The notes below the pieces were generated by a model. It made no database searches and had not been told where the DNA came from. It saw only the letters and a list, made by a program, of their open reading frames with translations. Made by a program: the position numbers and the translations under genes. From CAYJFK01 sp964369475 (GTDB lineage Bacteria > Bacillota > Clostridia > Oscillospirales > Feifaniaceae), in contig CAYJFK010000080.1 in NCBI GenBank assembly GCA_964369475.1, forward strand, positions 1 to 9,156: 9,156 nt of DNA, in the 5' to 3' direction. Every line of letters begins with the position of its first letter. Position 1 is the first letter of the stretch. This document shows positions 1-6,158 of this stretch, piece by piece.

Positions 1-39
1 GCCACAAAACGCCCTGTGGCTTCAAAAATCGCTTTGCGA
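1..39. repeat. two small hairpins at the left edge
   Basis: Two short inverted repeats lie next to each other. GCCACA (1–6) pairs with TGTGGC (15–20), and TCGC (29–32) pairs with GCGA (36–39) around a TTT loop. Read on the minus strand, the second hairpin is followed by five T residues (28–24), so it could act as a weak terminator for leftward transcription. They adjoin the larger nested element at 40–146 and may belong to it. The left edge of the window prevents deciding where the structured region begins. Confidence 0.4.
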
Positions 40-146
40 CCCCTGACAGCGTGTGCCTTCGTCAGTCGAGGCAAGGGGCGAGCGCAGTGCTTGTTGCCTT
101 GCCGAGGAGTATAACGAAGAATGGCGGAGACACACTCTGTCAGGGG
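40..146. repeat. nested inverted-repeat element (possible structured RNA or repeat)
   Basis: Four complementary segment pairs are nested in correct order: CCCCTGACAG (40–49) with CTGTCAGGGG (137–146), GTGTG (51–55) with CACAC (131–135), CTTCGT (57–62) with ACGAAG (114–119), and GGCAAGG (70–76) with CCTTGCC (97–103). This gives a roughly 107-nt elongated stem-loop with internal loops. Open frames cross it on the plus strand, but none has a ribosome binding site, a recognisable protein family or a bounded gene structure, so I do not call a gene. It resembles dispersed intergenic repeats of Clostridia in style, which is inference. It matches no standard RNA (tRNA, SRP, RNase P, tmRNA, T-box) that I could recognise. 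Confidence 0.55.
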
Positions 147-183
147 CGGGTTCGGATTACATATATCACCCTAAGGTGGTGGT

Positions 184-275
184 GCAAGTGGAGCATTGTC
201 ATGGTGCCACTTGCCAAAAAAATCAGCATTTGCAACAGTGTTCGACTTGGATAAATCATTTTTTCTCCAAGCTGA
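184..275. repeat. hairpin repeat module, copy A (paired with 7881–7970)
   Basis: This is a hairpin-rich block that aligns by eye to 7881–7970 in the same orientation. Shared blocks are ATGGTGCC (201–208 and 7897–7904), AAAATCAGC (219–227 and 7915–7923) and a 30-nt tract (246–275 and 7941–7970) with 25 of 30 positions identical. The first hairpin is GCAAGTGG (184–191) with CCACTTGC (207–214). The second is the long stem starting at 231. Position 246 is C and pairs with G271, while the equivalent pair in the other copy is T–A, which is a compensatory change. The copy sits just downstream of the stop codon of a minus-strand gene. Confidence 0.65.
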
Positions 276-286
276 ACACTGTTGCA
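216..286 (-). terminator. probable 3' hairpin/terminator of the leftward DUF2089 operon
   Basis: The arms 231–250 and 267–286 form a 20-bp stem with one A·C mismatch and one G·T wobble: a perfect 13-bp outer part and a CTTGG/CCAAG inner part, closing a 16-nt loop. On the minus strand the stem begins five bases after the stop codon of the small membrane protein. It is followed by eight bases and then a run of seven T residues (222–216). The gap between stem and T run is longer than in a textbook terminator, so termination is likely but not certain. The hairpin might also stabilise the mRNA 3' end. Confidence 0.55.
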
Positions 287-291
287 TACTT

Positions 292-627
292 CTATTCAAG
301 CTCGTGGAGCTTCATTTTATCTACATCGCTTATAGTTTTCTTTTTACCTCTTACAGCGGCGTATATGCCCATTAGGATAATTGTAGGTATATTAAACAAT
401 CCTATAATTACGACTATACGAGCCATGTCATCAAGTGCAAGCGATCCGTTCGACATGCCGCTATATGCAAAATTCCCCGCCACCGCCATTAGCGAAAAGA
501 GCACGCATATTGCAGGGAGCACAAGCCCCGGCCACTTTGAGTTTGCTTTTGACAGCGCAAACTGCAAAGCTATGCCTCCAATTATCAAGACTAAAAATAT
601 TACTGTATTCCATGCTATACTCATCAT
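292..627 (-). CDS. small integral membrane protein, hypothetical
   Basis: I do not recognise a named family. The 111-residue product starts MMSIAWNTV and has three likely membrane helices at about residues 6–25, 32–50 and 68–92. After the last helix comes a basic RGKKKT segment, which suggests a cytoplasmic C-terminal tail of about 18 residues. Short polar loops, including an N/S/G-rich stretch near residues 52–62, separate the helices. The start ATG (625–627) overlaps the TGA stop of the upstream DUF2089 gene as ATGA, so the two are translationally coupled and co-transcribed. No catalytic or ligand motif is visible. The tight coupling suggests the membrane protein works with, or is controlled by, the upstream HTH protein, but this is inference. 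Confidence 0.75.
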   Translation of the reverse strand: MMSIAWNTVIFLVLIIGGIALQFALSKANSKWPGLVLPAICVLFSLMAVAGNFAYSGMSNGSLALDDMARIVVIIGLFNIPTIILMGIYAAVRGKKKTISDVDKMKLHELE

Positions 628-923
628 GCACCATCCTTTGACTTTTTGTATTGTGAAATAAGAATCTTCGCCGTGTCGAGATCTATTTTTTCGTTTACAG
701 CAAGGCGCTTTATAAGGGCGATATACTGGTCGGCCTCGCTACTTTCGGCAAGTTCTATTTTTTGAATAAGCCTATCAAGTCTAAGCCGTACCGTGGGGTA
801 TGTTACCTCGTACTTTTTTGCAATCTCCTTTAAAGAGCCCGATGCCATAAGAAAATTTTTGATAAAGACCGCATCTTCTTCCTCCATGTTCGACATCCAT
901 GCAGGGATCATTTCTATTGCCAC
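624..923 (-). CDS. DUF2089-family helix-turn-helix protein
   Basis: A 99-residue protein of the DUF2089 type. The segment FLMASGSLKEIAKKYEVTYP followed by TVRLRLDRLIQKI (about residues 24–56) is the typical helix-turn-helix with a long recognition helix, and the family is taken to bind DNA. The C-terminal part (about 66–95, ending DTAKILISQYKK) resembles the short helical domain found at the end of many small regulators. The N-terminal zinc-ribbon present in longer DUF2089 proteins is absent; the protein starts directly at the IPAWMSNMEEED segment. The start is GTG at 921–923, supported by GGAGG at 931–935 (minus strand) seven bases upstream. It is the first gene of a two-gene leftward operon and overlaps the membrane protein gene by 4 nt. 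Its targets cannot be told from the sequence; autoregulation is plausible. Confidence 0.8.
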   Translation of the reverse strand: MAIEMIPAWMSNMEEEDAVFIKNFLMASGSLKEIAKKYEVTYPTVRLRLDRLIQKIELAESSEADQYIALIKRLAVNEKIDLDTAKILISQYKKSKDGA

Positions 924-948
924 CTCATCGCCTCCTTTAATTATATTA

Positions 949-977
949 AGTATAAACTATAATAATGTTAAAGTCAA
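949..977 (-). promoter_or_regulatory. sigma-A-type promoter of the DUF2089 operon
   Basis: Read on the minus strand, TTGACT (977–972) is followed after exactly 17 bases by TATACT (954–949). Each box has five of six consensus bases at ideal spacing. Transcription would start near 942, leaving a short leader that contains the GGAGG site before the GTG start at 923. Confidence 0.75.
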
Positions 978-1082
978 TATTAAATTTTATTTTTATTTTA
1001 TTGTATTTTTCCTCTTTAGTATAGCTTGGATCAAATACACATAAAATACACAATATTTAAAAGTAAATTTACAAATTAAGTG

Positions 1083-1111
1083 TTGTTGAAATGCACATTG
1101 TCTGATATACT
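1083..1111 (+). promoter_or_regulatory. candidate extended -10 promoter for yqhQ–prmC
   Basis: TATACT (1106–1111) is preceded by TG at 1103–1104, giving an extended -10 element, with a weak TTGTTG (1083–1088) 17 bases upstream. The start point would be near 1118, followed by GGAGG (1125–1129) and ATG at 1136. The divergent spacer 924–1135 is strongly AT-rich, and apart from the two opposing promoters I see no operator-like palindrome or gene in it. Confidence 0.5.
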
Positions 1112-1135
1112 TATATATCGGAACGGAGGTTGTTC

Positions 1136-2065
1136 ATGAGTAATTCACATAAAACATCGATTGGCGGTCAGGCGCTTTATGAAGGCGTTATGATGCGTGG
1201 GCCAAAAAACTATGCCGTGTCGGTGCGCACGTCGGACGGGATTGTAACGACGACACACGAAAACACCAGCATAAAGGATAAATACCCCATTTTTAAAATG
1301 CCGCTACTACGTGGCCTTTTGAGCTTTTTCGAATCGCTCTCGCTCGGATATAAGACGCTCTCTTACTCCTTCGAGCTTGCAGAGTTCGAGGAGGAAGAAC
1401 CATCTAAATTCGAGCTATGGCTCGAGAAAAAGCTTGGCGACAACTTTACAAAGGTAGTTATAAGCTTTGGCGCAATTTTGGGCTTTGTGCTTGCAATGTT
1501 TTTGTTTATGTATCTGCCCTCGCTACTTGTCTCCTTTGTGGCGGATTTTGTGCCCTCTTGGTCGAGGTCGCTGCTCGAGGGTATAGTTAAAATAGGTATA
1601 TTTGTAGCCTATCTTGCGGCTGTCTCCAAAATGCCCGACATAAGGCGCACATTCGAGTATCACGGCGCAGAGCACAAGACGATATATGCATATGAAAACG
1701 GGCTCGATTTAACTGTTGAAAACGTGAAAAAGCAAAGCCGTCTTCACCCACGTTGCGGCACAAGTTTTCTTCTTATCGTGCTTGTCGTTAGCGTTTTGTT
1801 CTCCTCGCTCCCGATAGTTCCCGTAGACAATGTGCTACTTCGTGCAATTGTAAAGATTATACTTCTCCCCTTTGTTGTGGGCGTTTCCTACGAGGTAATT
1901 CGCTTTGCAGGCAGGCACGACAATGCCTTTACACGAATGATTTCAGCCCCCGGCATGTGGCTGCAAAACATAACAACAGCAGAGCCGGACGATGCACAAA
2001 TCGAGGTTGCCATTGCATCTATGCTCCCTGTTTTGACAGACAACAAAGAGGACGACAAGTGGTAA
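1136..2065 (+). CDS. yqhQ: DUF1385 family membrane protein (YqhQ-like)
   Basis: A 309-residue DUF1385 protein. The family signature IGGQALYEGVMMRGP lies at residues 9–23. Conserved histidine and cysteine motifs EYHGAEH (174–180) and HPRCGTS (204–210) underlie the usual annotation as a putative metal-dependent enzyme. Membrane segments are likely at about 108–130, 147–164, 210–228 and 233–252, so it is an integral membrane protein; no biochemical activity is assigned with confidence. ATG at 1136 is chosen because GGAGG (1125–1129) lies six bases upstream; the TTG six bases earlier in frame is too close to that site. The 3' end overlaps the prmC start. In many Clostridia and Bacilli this gene lies next to prmC and prfA; the prmC half of that arrangement is kept here. 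Confidence 0.88.
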   Translation: MSNSHKTSIGGQALYEGVMMRGPKNYAVSVRTSDGIVTTTHENTSIKDKYPIFKMPLLRGLLSFFESLSLGYKTLSYSFELAEFEEEEPSKFELWLEKKLGDNFTKVVISFGAILGFVLAMFLFMYLPSLLVSFVADFVPSWSRSLLEGIVKIGIFVAYLAAVSKMPDIRRTFEYHGAEHKTIYAYENGLDLTVENVKKQSRLHPRCGTSFLLIVLVVSVLFSSLPIVPVDNVLLRAIVKIILLPFVVGVSYEVIRFAGRHDNAFTRMISAPGMWLQNITTAEPDDAQIEVAIASMLPVLTDNKEDDKW

Positions 2066-2790
2066 GAAAAATATTAGAGGCGGCAGGTATAGAATCTGCC
2101 GCCTTTGAAGCACGGCAGATAGAGGCGGCAGGACTTTCCGAGGAGGCGGCACACAGACGAGCGGCAGGCGAGCCGCTCCAGTATATCCTCGGCGAATGGG
2201 ACTTTTTCGGGCGCACTTTTAAATGTCAAAAGGGTGTTTTAATCCCTCGCCCCGAAACCGAGCAGCTAATTGAAACGGCACTCGAATATATAGAAAGCGG
2301 CTCTACCGTAGCCGATCTCGGTTGCGGCACGGGTTGCATCGCAATAACGGCGGCACTCGAGAGGGACTGTACTGTAACCATGATAGATGTGGAAGATGCC
2401 CCCCTTGCGCTTGCCGCTAAAAATGCCAAGCTTCATGGGGTAGATGGCAGGGCTACGGTGCTTCGTCATTCTATTTTTGATGAGATAGACATGGAGTTTG
2501 ACGTTATTATTTCCAATCCGCCATACATAGTAAGGGACGAGCTCGCAAGCTTGCAAAAAGAGGTATTGCACGAGCCTATCGCCGCACTTGACGGTGGTGT
2601 AGATGGGCTTGATTTTTACAGGGCTATTGCCGAGATTTGGGCACCAAAGGCAAGGCGACTTGTAGCCCTCGAGGTCGGCATCGGTCAGGCCGAGGAGGTC
2701 GCCCAAATGCTTGCAAAGCTCGGTAAGGTCGAGATAAAAAATGACTACTTTGGGATCGCTCGCATGGTGATATGCAACAGGCAAAAATAA
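2059..2790 (+). CDS. prmC: peptide chain release factor N5-glutamine methyltransferase
   Basis: PrmC/HemK methylates the glutamine of the GGQ motif of release factors RF1 and RF2 using S-adenosylmethionine. The 243-residue product carries AAGEPLQYILGEWDFFGRTF (35–54), LIPRPETE (61–68), the SAM-binding motif I DLGCGTGCIA (86–95) and the catalytic NPPY (153–156). The start is GTG at 2059, with AAAGAGGA (2045–2052) seven bases upstream; it overlaps the yqhQ stop by 7 nt. An in-frame start at 1957 would read deep into yqhQ and gives no PrmC-like sequence. Family members usually have about 60–70 residues before the RR-AAGEPL segment; here there are about 33, so the N-terminal helical domain that contacts the release factor looks shortened. 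All catalytic motifs are intact. No prfA follows; recA is next after a promoter. Confidence 0.9.
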   Translation: MVRKILEAAGIESAAFEARQIEAAGLSEEAAHRRAAGEPLQYILGEWDFFGRTFKCQKGVLIPRPETEQLIETALEYIESGSTVADLGCGTGCIAITAALERDCTVTMIDVEDAPLALAAKNAKLHGVDGRATVLRHSIFDEIDMEFDVIISNPPYIVRDELASLQKEVLHEPIAALDGGVDGLDFYRAIAEIWAPKARRLVALEVGIGQAEEVAQMLAKLGKVEIKNDYFGIARMVICNRQK

Positions 2791-2814
2791 AATAGAAAAT
2801 TTATTCTAAAATGC

Positions 2815-2843
2815 TTGCAATTTTCTGTTTTATCTGATACAAT
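2815..2843 (+). promoter_or_regulatory. recA promoter (extended -10)
   Basis: TTGCAA (2815–2820) and TACAAT (2838–2843) are separated by 17 bases, and TG at 2835–2836 makes an extended -10. The leader runs to ATG 2897, with AGAGG (2884–2888) as ribosome binding site. Firmicute recA genes usually have a LexA operator of the GAAC-N4-GTTC type; I see none between 2791 and 2896. A short direct repeat, ATGTCG at 2858–2863 and again at 2866–2871, lies just downstream of the -10, where an operator could sit. Confidence 0.65.
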
Positions 2844-2896
2844 AAATTCACTAAGCATGTCGAAATGTCGGCATATTATTAAAAGAGGTGTTAAAA

Positions 2897-4093
2897 ATGG
2901 CACGAAACGACAAAAAACCACTACCGAAAATAGAGGTGTCGACAGACAAAAAGCAGGCTCTCGAAAATGCGCTTGCAAAAATAGAAAAGCAGTTTGGCAA
3001 AGGCTCTGTTATGAAGCTTGGCGAAAGTGCCGAAATGCAAGTCGAGCACATTCCGACAGGCTCGATTGCGCTCGACATGGCACTCGGAATAGGCGGCATA
3101 CCAAAGGGCCGTATTATAGAGATATTTGGGCCGGAGTCCTCCGGTAAGACGACACTCGCCCTCCACTGCATTGCAGAGGCTCAAAAAGCAGGCGGCGAGG
3201 CGGCCTTTATAGATGTAGAACATGCGCTCGACCCTGTCTATGCGCAAAAACTCGGTGTAGATATAAATTCACTCTTGGTGGCGCAGCCCGACAGTGGCGA
3301 GCAAGCGCTTGAGATTACAGAAACGCTCGTTCACAGTGGTGCGCTCGACATTATTGTTGTCGACTCGGTAGCCGCCCTTGTAACTCGTGCCGAAATCGAA
3401 GGCGAGATGGGCGATACTCACGTAGGACTTCAGGCAAGGCTTATGAGTCAGGCTATGAGAAAGCTTGCAGGCGGCATTTCCAAGGCAGGTTGTGCGGCGA
3501 TATTTATAAACCAGCTTAGAGAGAAGGTCGGTGTGGTCTACGGCAACCCCGAGACTACTCCGGGCGGCCGTGCGCTTAAGTTCTATGCCTCTGTGCGTAT
3601 AGATGTGCGTAAGAGCGAGGCTCTTAAGGTCGGTACAGATGTTGTGGGTAACCACACAAAGGCTAAGGTCGTTAAAAACAAGGTCGCTCCTCCCTTTAAA
3701 ATTGCCGAGTTCGACATTATGTACGGCGAAGGCATTTCTCGTCTCGGCGAGCTTATAGACATGGGAACAGAGCTTGATATTGTTGCAAAGGCCGGCGCTT
3801 GGTTCTCCTATGGCGAGGCAAGGCTTGGTCAGGGCAAGGAAAATGTGCGTGAATTTTTGAAGAATAATCCTGAAATTGCCGATGAAATCGAAGGCAAGAT
3901 CAGAGCACGACTTATGCAAGATAAAGCGGCGACCGAAAGCACACCGCCGCCTGCATCTGATTCGGCTGACACTGCAAAACCTGCTCCTACCGCCAAGGCA
4001 AGTGCCCCTGTTGTAAAGGTGGCAGATCCCGAGAGTGGCTCGCCCAAGGGTAAGAGTCGTGCGCTCGATGTGTCTGCCGAGGATTTTGAATGA
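2897..4093 (+). CDS. recA: RecA recombinase
   Basis: RecA forms ATP-dependent filaments on single-stranded DNA, drives homologous strand exchange and triggers LexA self-cleavage. The 398-residue product has Walker A GPESSGKTT (78–86), Walker B DIIVVDS (151–157), loop L1 around EIEGEMGDTHVG (166–177), FINQLREKVG (203–212) and loop L2 NPETTPGGRALKFYASVR (217–234). The C-terminal domain ends near residue 340. About 58 further residues form a Pro/Ala/Ser/Lys-rich, probably disordered tail ending in the acidic DVSAEDFE, making the protein longer than the typical 340–360. ATG 2897 is chosen over the in-frame GTG at 2888 because AGAGG (2884–2888) is eight bases before the ATG. It overlaps recX by ATGA. 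Confidence 0.98.
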   Translation: MARNDKKPLPKIEVSTDKKQALENALAKIEKQFGKGSVMKLGESAEMQVEHIPTGSIALDMALGIGGIPKGRIIEIFGPESSGKTTLALHCIAEAQKAGGEAAFIDVEHALDPVYAQKLGVDINSLLVAQPDSGEQALEITETLVHSGALDIIVVDSVAALVTRAEIEGEMGDTHVGLQARLMSQAMRKLAGGISKAGCAAIFINQLREKVGVVYGNPETTPGGRALKFYASVRIDVRKSEALKVGTDVVGNHTKAKVVKNKVAPPFKIAEFDIMYGEGISRLGELIDMGTELDIVAKAGAWFSYGEARLGQGKENVREFLKNNPEIADEIEGKIRARLMQDKAATESTPPPASDSADTAKPAPTAKASAPVVKVADPESGSPKGKSRALDVSAEDFE

Positions 4094-4758
4094 GTTTTTA
4101 CCGCAAAAAGAAGGATGACACCTTAGATGTCGAGAGTCTGTCTCACAGCCTTGTCGTCACGAGGGTGCGTTATATGAAAAATGGCGGAGTTGAACTTTTT
4201 TTCGAAGGTGGTTCACTAAAGCTTGCCGACACTTCCTGTAAAAAAGGGGATATATTGTCGCCGAGCGAGTTGTTGTCGCTTGGCGAGCTTTCTGCAAAAT
4301 ACACCTCTATGACAAAGGCGGCCAACTGCCTTGCCGCAAGGAGCTACACAAAAAAAGGGCTCGAGCGGCGGCTTGTCGGTAGCGGTGTTTTAAAGGAAAA
4401 TGCGGCAGAGGCGTCGGAGTATTTTGAGCAACGTGGATATATAGACGATGAAGGCTATGCCCTTCGCAAAGCAGAGGTCATGCACAGCCGCAAGAATTAC
4501 GGACGGCGCAAGATTATATCAGAACTAATACGACAAGGCGTGCCTCAAGATATGGCACGTCTTGTCGTTGATTCGTTGCCGCCCGACAGCGAAGCGGCGA
4601 CCCGTGCTTTTATGGCAAAACGGCTCGATATATCAGAGCAGAGCGGCAGAGATAAGATGTTTCGCCATCTTGCGTCCCGAGGTTTCGGGGCGGAGGATAT
4701 AAAAAAGGCCATGCAAGACTCGTCGTGGGAGTTTGAGGACGAGTTTTATTACGAGTGA
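4090..4758 (+). CDS. recX: regulatory protein RecX
   Basis: RecX binds RecA filaments and modulates, mostly inhibits, strand exchange and ATPase. The 222-residue product has the helical repeats of the family: AARSYTKKGLERRLVGSGV near 82–100, YIDDEGYALRKAE near 116–128, GRRKIISELIRQGV near 137–151, and a last repeat around RHLASRGFGAEDIKKAM (192–208). A roughly 70-residue N-terminal extension (VTRVRYMKNGGVELFFEGG) is typical of Gram-positive RecX proteins. The start ATG 4090 overlaps the recA TGA (4091–4093), so expression is coupled to RecA. The TGA stop (4756–4758) lies inside the left arm of the operon terminator. Confidence 0.9.
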   Translation: MSFYRKKKDDTLDVESLSHSLVVTRVRYMKNGGVELFFEGGSLKLADTSCKKGDILSPSELLSLGELSAKYTSMTKAANCLAARSYTKKGLERRLVGSGVLKENAAEASEYFEQRGYIDDEGYALRKAEVMHSRKNYGRRKIISELIRQGVPQDMARLVVDSLPPDSEAATRAFMAKRLDISEQSGRDKMFRHLASRGFGAEDIKKAMQDSSWEFEDEFYYE

Positions 4759-4788
4759 TTTTAATTTATTAAAATCACGCTCGTTTTT
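4752..4788 (+). terminator. intrinsic terminator of recA–recX
   Basis: TGATTTTAA (4756–4764) pairs perfectly with TTAAAATCA (4769–4777) around a TTTA loop. The stem is extended by CGAG (4752–4755) with CTCG (4780–4783) after a two-base bulge, then five T residues (4784–4788). The left arm overlaps the end of recX. Confidence 0.8.
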
Positions 4789-4829
4789 ATCTAAAAAGTT
4801 TAGTTTAAGTTAAGAGAAAAGGAAAATGT

Positions 4830-6125
4830 ATGATTAAGTATGCTATGATATCGCTCGGATGTCCGAAAAATCAGGTAGATGCAGAGCGAATGCTCTCGCT
4901 TTTGGGTGAGGGGTTTGCTCGGGTCGAGCCGCAGGAGGCCGATGTTGCCATTATTAACACTTGCGGATTTATTGAAGATGCAAAAAAAGAAGCCATCGAT
5001 GCCATTTTGGAAATGGGTGAATTGAAGGATAGCGGCAGTATGACGGGAATTGTTGTAACGGGCTGCCTTGCCGAGCGCTATCGTTCGAAGATTAAGGAGC
5101 TACTCCCCGAAGTCGATGTTATTTTGGGCGCAGGTAGTAATAATGATATTGAAGAAGCTGTTCGTCTTGCGGCGAGCGGCGGCCGTCTTGAGAGGTACGA
5201 CGACATAGAAATTGCCGACATGGGCGGAGGCAGGGTGCTTACGACACCCTCTTACACAGCATATTTAAAGCTCGGCGATGGGTGCGACAACAAATGTACA
5301 TATTGCGCAATTCCGCTAATTCGAGGAAAAATGCGTTCTCGGCCGATTGAAAGCCTTCTTGCAGAAGCAAAGGAACTTGCAAATGGCGGCGTTAGCGAGA
5401 TTATTTTGGTAGCGCAGGATACAACACGCTACGGCGAGGATTTGTACGGTAAAAACAGGCTTGTCGACCTAATAAAAGAGCTTGAAAAAATTGATGGAAT
5501 TAAGTGGATTAGAATGCTCTATTGCTACCCCGATCGCATGTCAGACGAGCTTATCGAGCACATGGCGAGAAGTGAAAAACTGCTTAACTATATAGATTTG
5601 CCGCTTCAGCATGGGTCGGACAGTGTGCTAAAGCGCATGAACCGCAGAGGAACTAAGGCCGAAATTGTCGAAATGCTAACCAAGCTCCGTGCCGCTGTGC
5701 CCGATGTGGCAATTCGCACTACATTTATAGTTGGTTTCCCCGGAGAGACGCAAGAGGAATTCGAGGAGCTCTGCGCATTTTTGCAAGAAATGCGTTTTGA
5801 CAGAGTGGGCTGTTTTGCATATTCCGCCGAGGAAGATACCCCTGCAGCGAGCTTTGACGGTCAGCATACAGAGGAGACAAAGGGGCTTAGAACGGCGCTG
5901 CTCATGGGTATTCAGTCGGGCATTTCGAATGAAAAGATTAAAGGCCATGTAGGGCGCACCCTCGATGTGCTTGTAGAGGGCGAGGGCGTCGGGCGCAGTT
6001 ATCTTGACGCCCCCGAGATCGATGGGCTTGTATATTTTGATGGCATGGGCGAAGTTGGAAGTTATGTTAAGGTGCTTGTAGAGCGTACAGATGAATATGA
6101 TTTGTTTGGAAAAGTTATTGGATAA
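4830..6125 (+). CDS. rimO: ribosomal protein S12 methylthiotransferase RimO
   Basis: RimO is a radical-SAM enzyme with two [4Fe-4S] clusters that adds a methylthio group to the conserved aspartate of ribosomal protein S12 (uS12). The 431-residue protein has the N-terminal UPF0004 domain starting MISLGCPKNQVDAERM, with cluster cysteines C11, C45 and C79. The radical-SAM triad CDNKCTYC is C152, C156 and C159. YIDLPLQHGSDSVLKRMNRR lies at 254–273, FIVGFPGET at 299–307, and a C-terminal TRAM domain at about 368–431 ends DEYDLFGKVIG. The absence of a tRNA-type profile and the GCPKNQVDAE start favour RimO over MiaB or MtaB. ATG 4830 has GGAAAA (4821–4826) upstream; an ATG four bases earlier is out of frame. 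It lies downstream of the recX terminator, but I see no clear promoter in 4789–4829. Confidence 0.95.
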   Translation: MIKYAMISLGCPKNQVDAERMLSLLGEGFARVEPQEADVAIINTCGFIEDAKKEAIDAILEMGELKDSGSMTGIVVTGCLAERYRSKIKELLPEVDVILGAGSNNDIEEAVRLAASGGRLERYDDIEIADMGGGRVLTTPSYTAYLKLGDGCDNKCTYCAIPLIRGKMRSRPIESLLAEAKELANGGVSEIILVAQDTTRYGEDLYGKNRLVDLIKELEKIDGIKWIRMLYCYPDRMSDELIEHMARSEKLLNYIDLPLQHGSDSVLKRMNRRGTKAEIVEMLTKLRAAVPDVAIRTTFIVGFPGETQEEFEELCAFLQEMRFDRVGCFAYSAEEDTPAASFDGQHTEETKGLRTALLMGIQSGISNEKIKGHVGRTLDVLVEGEGVGRSYLDAPEIDGLVYFDGMGEVGSYVKVLVERTDEYDLFGKVIG

Positions 6126-6158
6126 ATAATATTTACATACAATTTTAGGAGGCATATT

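Noticed and set aside
150..215. T-box riboswitch, suggested by the GGTGGT-like run after CCCTAA
   Set aside because: There is no specifier stem, no complete antiterminator bulge sequence and no amino-acid gene downstream on the plus strand.
53..661. Plus-strand open frame of 202 codons over the left repeat region and antisense to the small membrane protein
   Set aside because: It has no ribosome binding site, its first half is built from inverted repeats, and its second half is the antisense of a gene with clear coupling to DUF2089.
1957..2058. Longer PrmC start inside yqhQ
   Set aside because: The extra 34 residues are the yqhQ end read in another frame and do not resemble a PrmC N-terminus; the GTG at 2059 has a well-placed binding site.
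3269..3919. Minus-strand open frame of 216 codons inside recA
   Set aside because: It is antisense to an unmistakable RecA, with Cys/His/Leu-rich composition typical of a shadow frame and no binding site.
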